From the NCBI RefSeq assembly GCF_029846235.1, contig NZ_JARVWP010000024.1:1-64000 (forward strand): 64,000 bases of DNA, in the 5' to 3' direction. Made by a program: the position numbers and the translations under genes. The notes beneath the pieces were generated by a model. The model had not been told where the DNA came from, did no database searches, and saw only the letters and a program-made list of their open reading frames with translations. Positions 62,717 to 64,000 of this stretch are shown here, one piece after another. This DNA comes from Bradyrhizobium sp. CER78 (GTDB lineage Bacteria > Pseudomonadota > Alphaproteobacteria > Rhizobiales > Xanthobacteraceae). Each line of letters starts with the position of its first letter. The first letter of the stretch is position 1.

Positions 62717-62951
62717 CGCTTCGACTTCATTGGTGAGAACTTTGGCCTCAGCCCGTGCCCCCCTTGGCTGGGGCCTTTCCTTGGGCTCGCTCAAATCAAG
62801 TCCAGTTTCAGGCCAATGGCCCGCGCCATGGGCTTGTGCACAGATGGCGCGTGCTGTTGGCAGTGCGGCATCTCGCGCGCCTTGGAACCTTGCGCTATGC
62901 TGGCTGTTCCACTCTCAAACAGTTTGATGTCTCAAATTGAGGGAGCCGCCC

Positions 62952-63161
62952 ATGAGAGGTCCCACCGAGCAGGAGATCCGGACCCGCGCCTACGAGCTGT
63001 GGAAGGACGCCGGCGAGCCGCGAGGCCAGATGGATCAGCTCTGGTATAAGGCCGAACGGGAACTGCTGGAGCGCAAGGCCGCCAACGGCGAAACGCATTG
63101 CGATATCAACGGGCACAACGAGCCGACACCATATCCGGCGAAGTTGAGGGGCGTGCATTGA
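62952..63161 (+). CDS. DUF2934 protein
   Basis: A 69-residue protein with the DUF2934 pattern IRTRAYELWKDAGEPRGQMD followed by LWYKAERELL. The family is common in rhizobia in one or many copies; function unknown. ATG 62952 has GAGGGAG. It precedes the cupin gene by 57 bp. Confidence 0.85.
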   Translation: MRGPTEQEIRTRAYELWKDAGEPRGQMDQLWYKAERELLERKAANGETHCDINGHNEPTPYPAKLRGVH

Positions 63162-63218
63162 GTGTGTCGCGCCGCTGAGCTAACGAGCCGGGCAAGCTGG
63201 CCCGGACCCGGAGGCATC

Positions 63219-63572
63219 ATGAGCGACGCGATCGATCTCTCGCAGAAACTGTCGACGTTCTCCGACCACTGGTCGCCGCGCACCGTCGCGCAATTCAACG
63301 CCTGCGACGTCATGGTGGTGAAGGTGCAGGGCGAGTTCGTCTGGCACAAGCACGACGACACCGACGACTTCTTCCTGGTGTTGAAAGGCGTGCTCGACAT
63401 CGAGCTGCGCGACCGCACCGTCACGCTAACGGAAGGCCAGATGTACATCGTGCCGAAGGGCGTCGAGCACCGCCCCGTCGCGCGGGAAGAAGTGCATCTG
63501 TTGATGATCGAGCCGACGGGAACGCCGAATACGGGGGATGCGGCGACGGCTGCGGGGCGGAAGGTGGTGTGA
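63219..63572 (+). CDS. Single-domain cupin protein
   Basis: A 117-residue cupin. Motif 1 is GEFVWHKHDDTDDFFLVLKG, with two histidines and a downstream acidic residue, and motif 2 is YIVPKGVEHRPVA with the third histidine, so a metal site is likely. Similar small cupins lack a defined reaction. ATG 63219 has GGAGG. It may share a transcript with the DUF2934 gene. Confidence 0.85.
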   Translation: MSDAIDLSQKLSTFSDHWSPRTVAQFNACDVMVVKVQGEFVWHKHDDTDDFFLVLKGVLDIELRDRTVTLTEGQMYIVPKGVEHRPVAREEVHLLMIEPTGTPNTGDAATAAGRKVV

Positions 63573-63636
63573 GGGCGCGGGGCGGCGATCCCTGGGGCGC
63601 GAAGCTCAACGCGCCTGACATTGCCTCCACGGGAGA

Positions 63637-64000
63637 TCATTGCACCTTCACGTTCAGCGTACCGCCTTCGTTGACCACCTTGTCCAAGCCCTTCAGTATA
63701 GTCCCTTGGAGAGCGGCTAGCTCTGGCGCAACTTTCACCTCTATCGGGAAGCTGGCTTTCCCTCTCAATATCGCGGCCATGCCGATCTGTATGGCGTCAG
63801 CATCTTCGTTTCGGGCACCGTGGCCTTGAGGGAAGTAGACGTTGTGCATTTGCGCCGAGTTGAACTTGTAGCCGACGTCATTGCCGATGGTTGTCAACAG
63901 ATCAATCAATAGATCTGAGCGCTTTTGCTGCCAGACTTCATTGGCGGGTCCTGTGCTGCTGAGATGCTGGACGTAGGCCTCCCAAACGTCCACCACCTTC
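63637..64000 (-). CDS. C-terminal part of an unknown (DUF6680-like) protein, cut by window edge
   Basis: The frame is open through the right edge, so at least 121 residues of a longer protein are visible. The sequence KVVDVWEAYVQHLSS, then DLLIDLLTTIGNDVGYKFNS and VYFPQGHG recalls DUF6680-type proteins; the assignment is from memory of the family pattern. The end (APELAALQGTILKGLDKVV...LNVKVQ) is a predicted helix and strand. GTG codons at 63991-63996 are internal, not proven starts. Confidence 0.55.
   Translation of the reverse strand, partial: KVVDVWEAYVQHLSSTGPANEVWQQKRSDLLIDLLTTIGNDVGYKFNSAQMHNVYFPQGHGARNEDADAIQIGMAAILRGKASFPIEVKVAPELAALQGTILKGLDKVVNEGGTLNVKVQ

Overview
The window reads as one chromosomal stretch of a high-GC alphaproteobacterium of the Bradyrhizobium/Rhodopseudomonas type. 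The reasons are uniformly GC-rich codon use, ABC and TRAP uptake systems next to catabolic operons, a LivM-LivG fusion, TakP-like binding proteins, a DUF1289 gene and a rhizobial-style intergenic palindrome. I see no rRNA, tRNA, CRISPR array, prophage or complete insertion sequence. The genus is inferred from gene content.

Layout. 77-1960: an ATC-hydrolase-like gene, a RidA-family gene and a shortened LysR regulator. 2091-13709: a catabolic island with a branched-chain-amino-acid-type ABC transporter on the minus strand. Divergent from it are an Asp/Glu-racemase-family gene, an Ohr peroxidase, a thiolase-like protein lacking thiolase catalytic residues, a DUF35 zinc-ribbon/OB-fold protein fused to a degenerate SDR, a cyclase-family hydrolase and a second binding protein, followed by a convergent MarR gene. 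Similar 18-bp inverted repeats lie in the divergent promoter and upstream of marR. 14000-19862: a branched-chain 2-oxoacid dehydrogenase operon (E1alpha, E1beta, E2, E3) with an ACT-like small ORF and a divergent BkdR-type Lrp regulator. 20150-24776: a sugar-ABC-ATPase remnant, then three dehydrogenase genes and a LysR regulator.

25074-32741: dusA, then an aromatic catabolism cluster (LysR, muconate cycloisomerase, intradiol dioxygenase, flavin reductase and a monofunctional FAD synthetase on the minus strand; a FADH2-dependent monooxygenase and muconolactone isomerase on the plus strand). It can be read as phenol-type substrate to catechol to muconate to enol-lactone, with FAD supply and reduction encoded in the same operon. 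32744-41916: an aspartic protease, DUF1289, a histidine kinase, a 3-hydroxyisobutyrate dehydrogenase homologue, a VOC protein, mrp with a duplicated 3' end around a small HTH gene, and two tandem TakP-like TRAP binding proteins. 41967-51960: small secreted proteins, a heavy-metal-type RND efflux operon and a two-component system; a 19-bp element occurs both upstream of the efflux operon and upstream of the kinase.

52004-64000: an M20 peptidase, TRAP permeases (plausible partners of the distant binding proteins), moaA with a strong upstream hairpin, a lipoprotein, phosphoglycolate phosphatase, an SDR, rpiA, a DUF2059 protein, glutathione reductase, and small genes (35-codon membrane peptide, DUF2934, cupin) ending in a gene cut by the window edge.

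The most likely undescribed system is the 5.6-13.8 kb island: its thiolase-like/DUF35 pair resembles steroid side-chain aldolase complexes, but the DUF35 protein is fused to an SDR that has lost its catalytic lysine.
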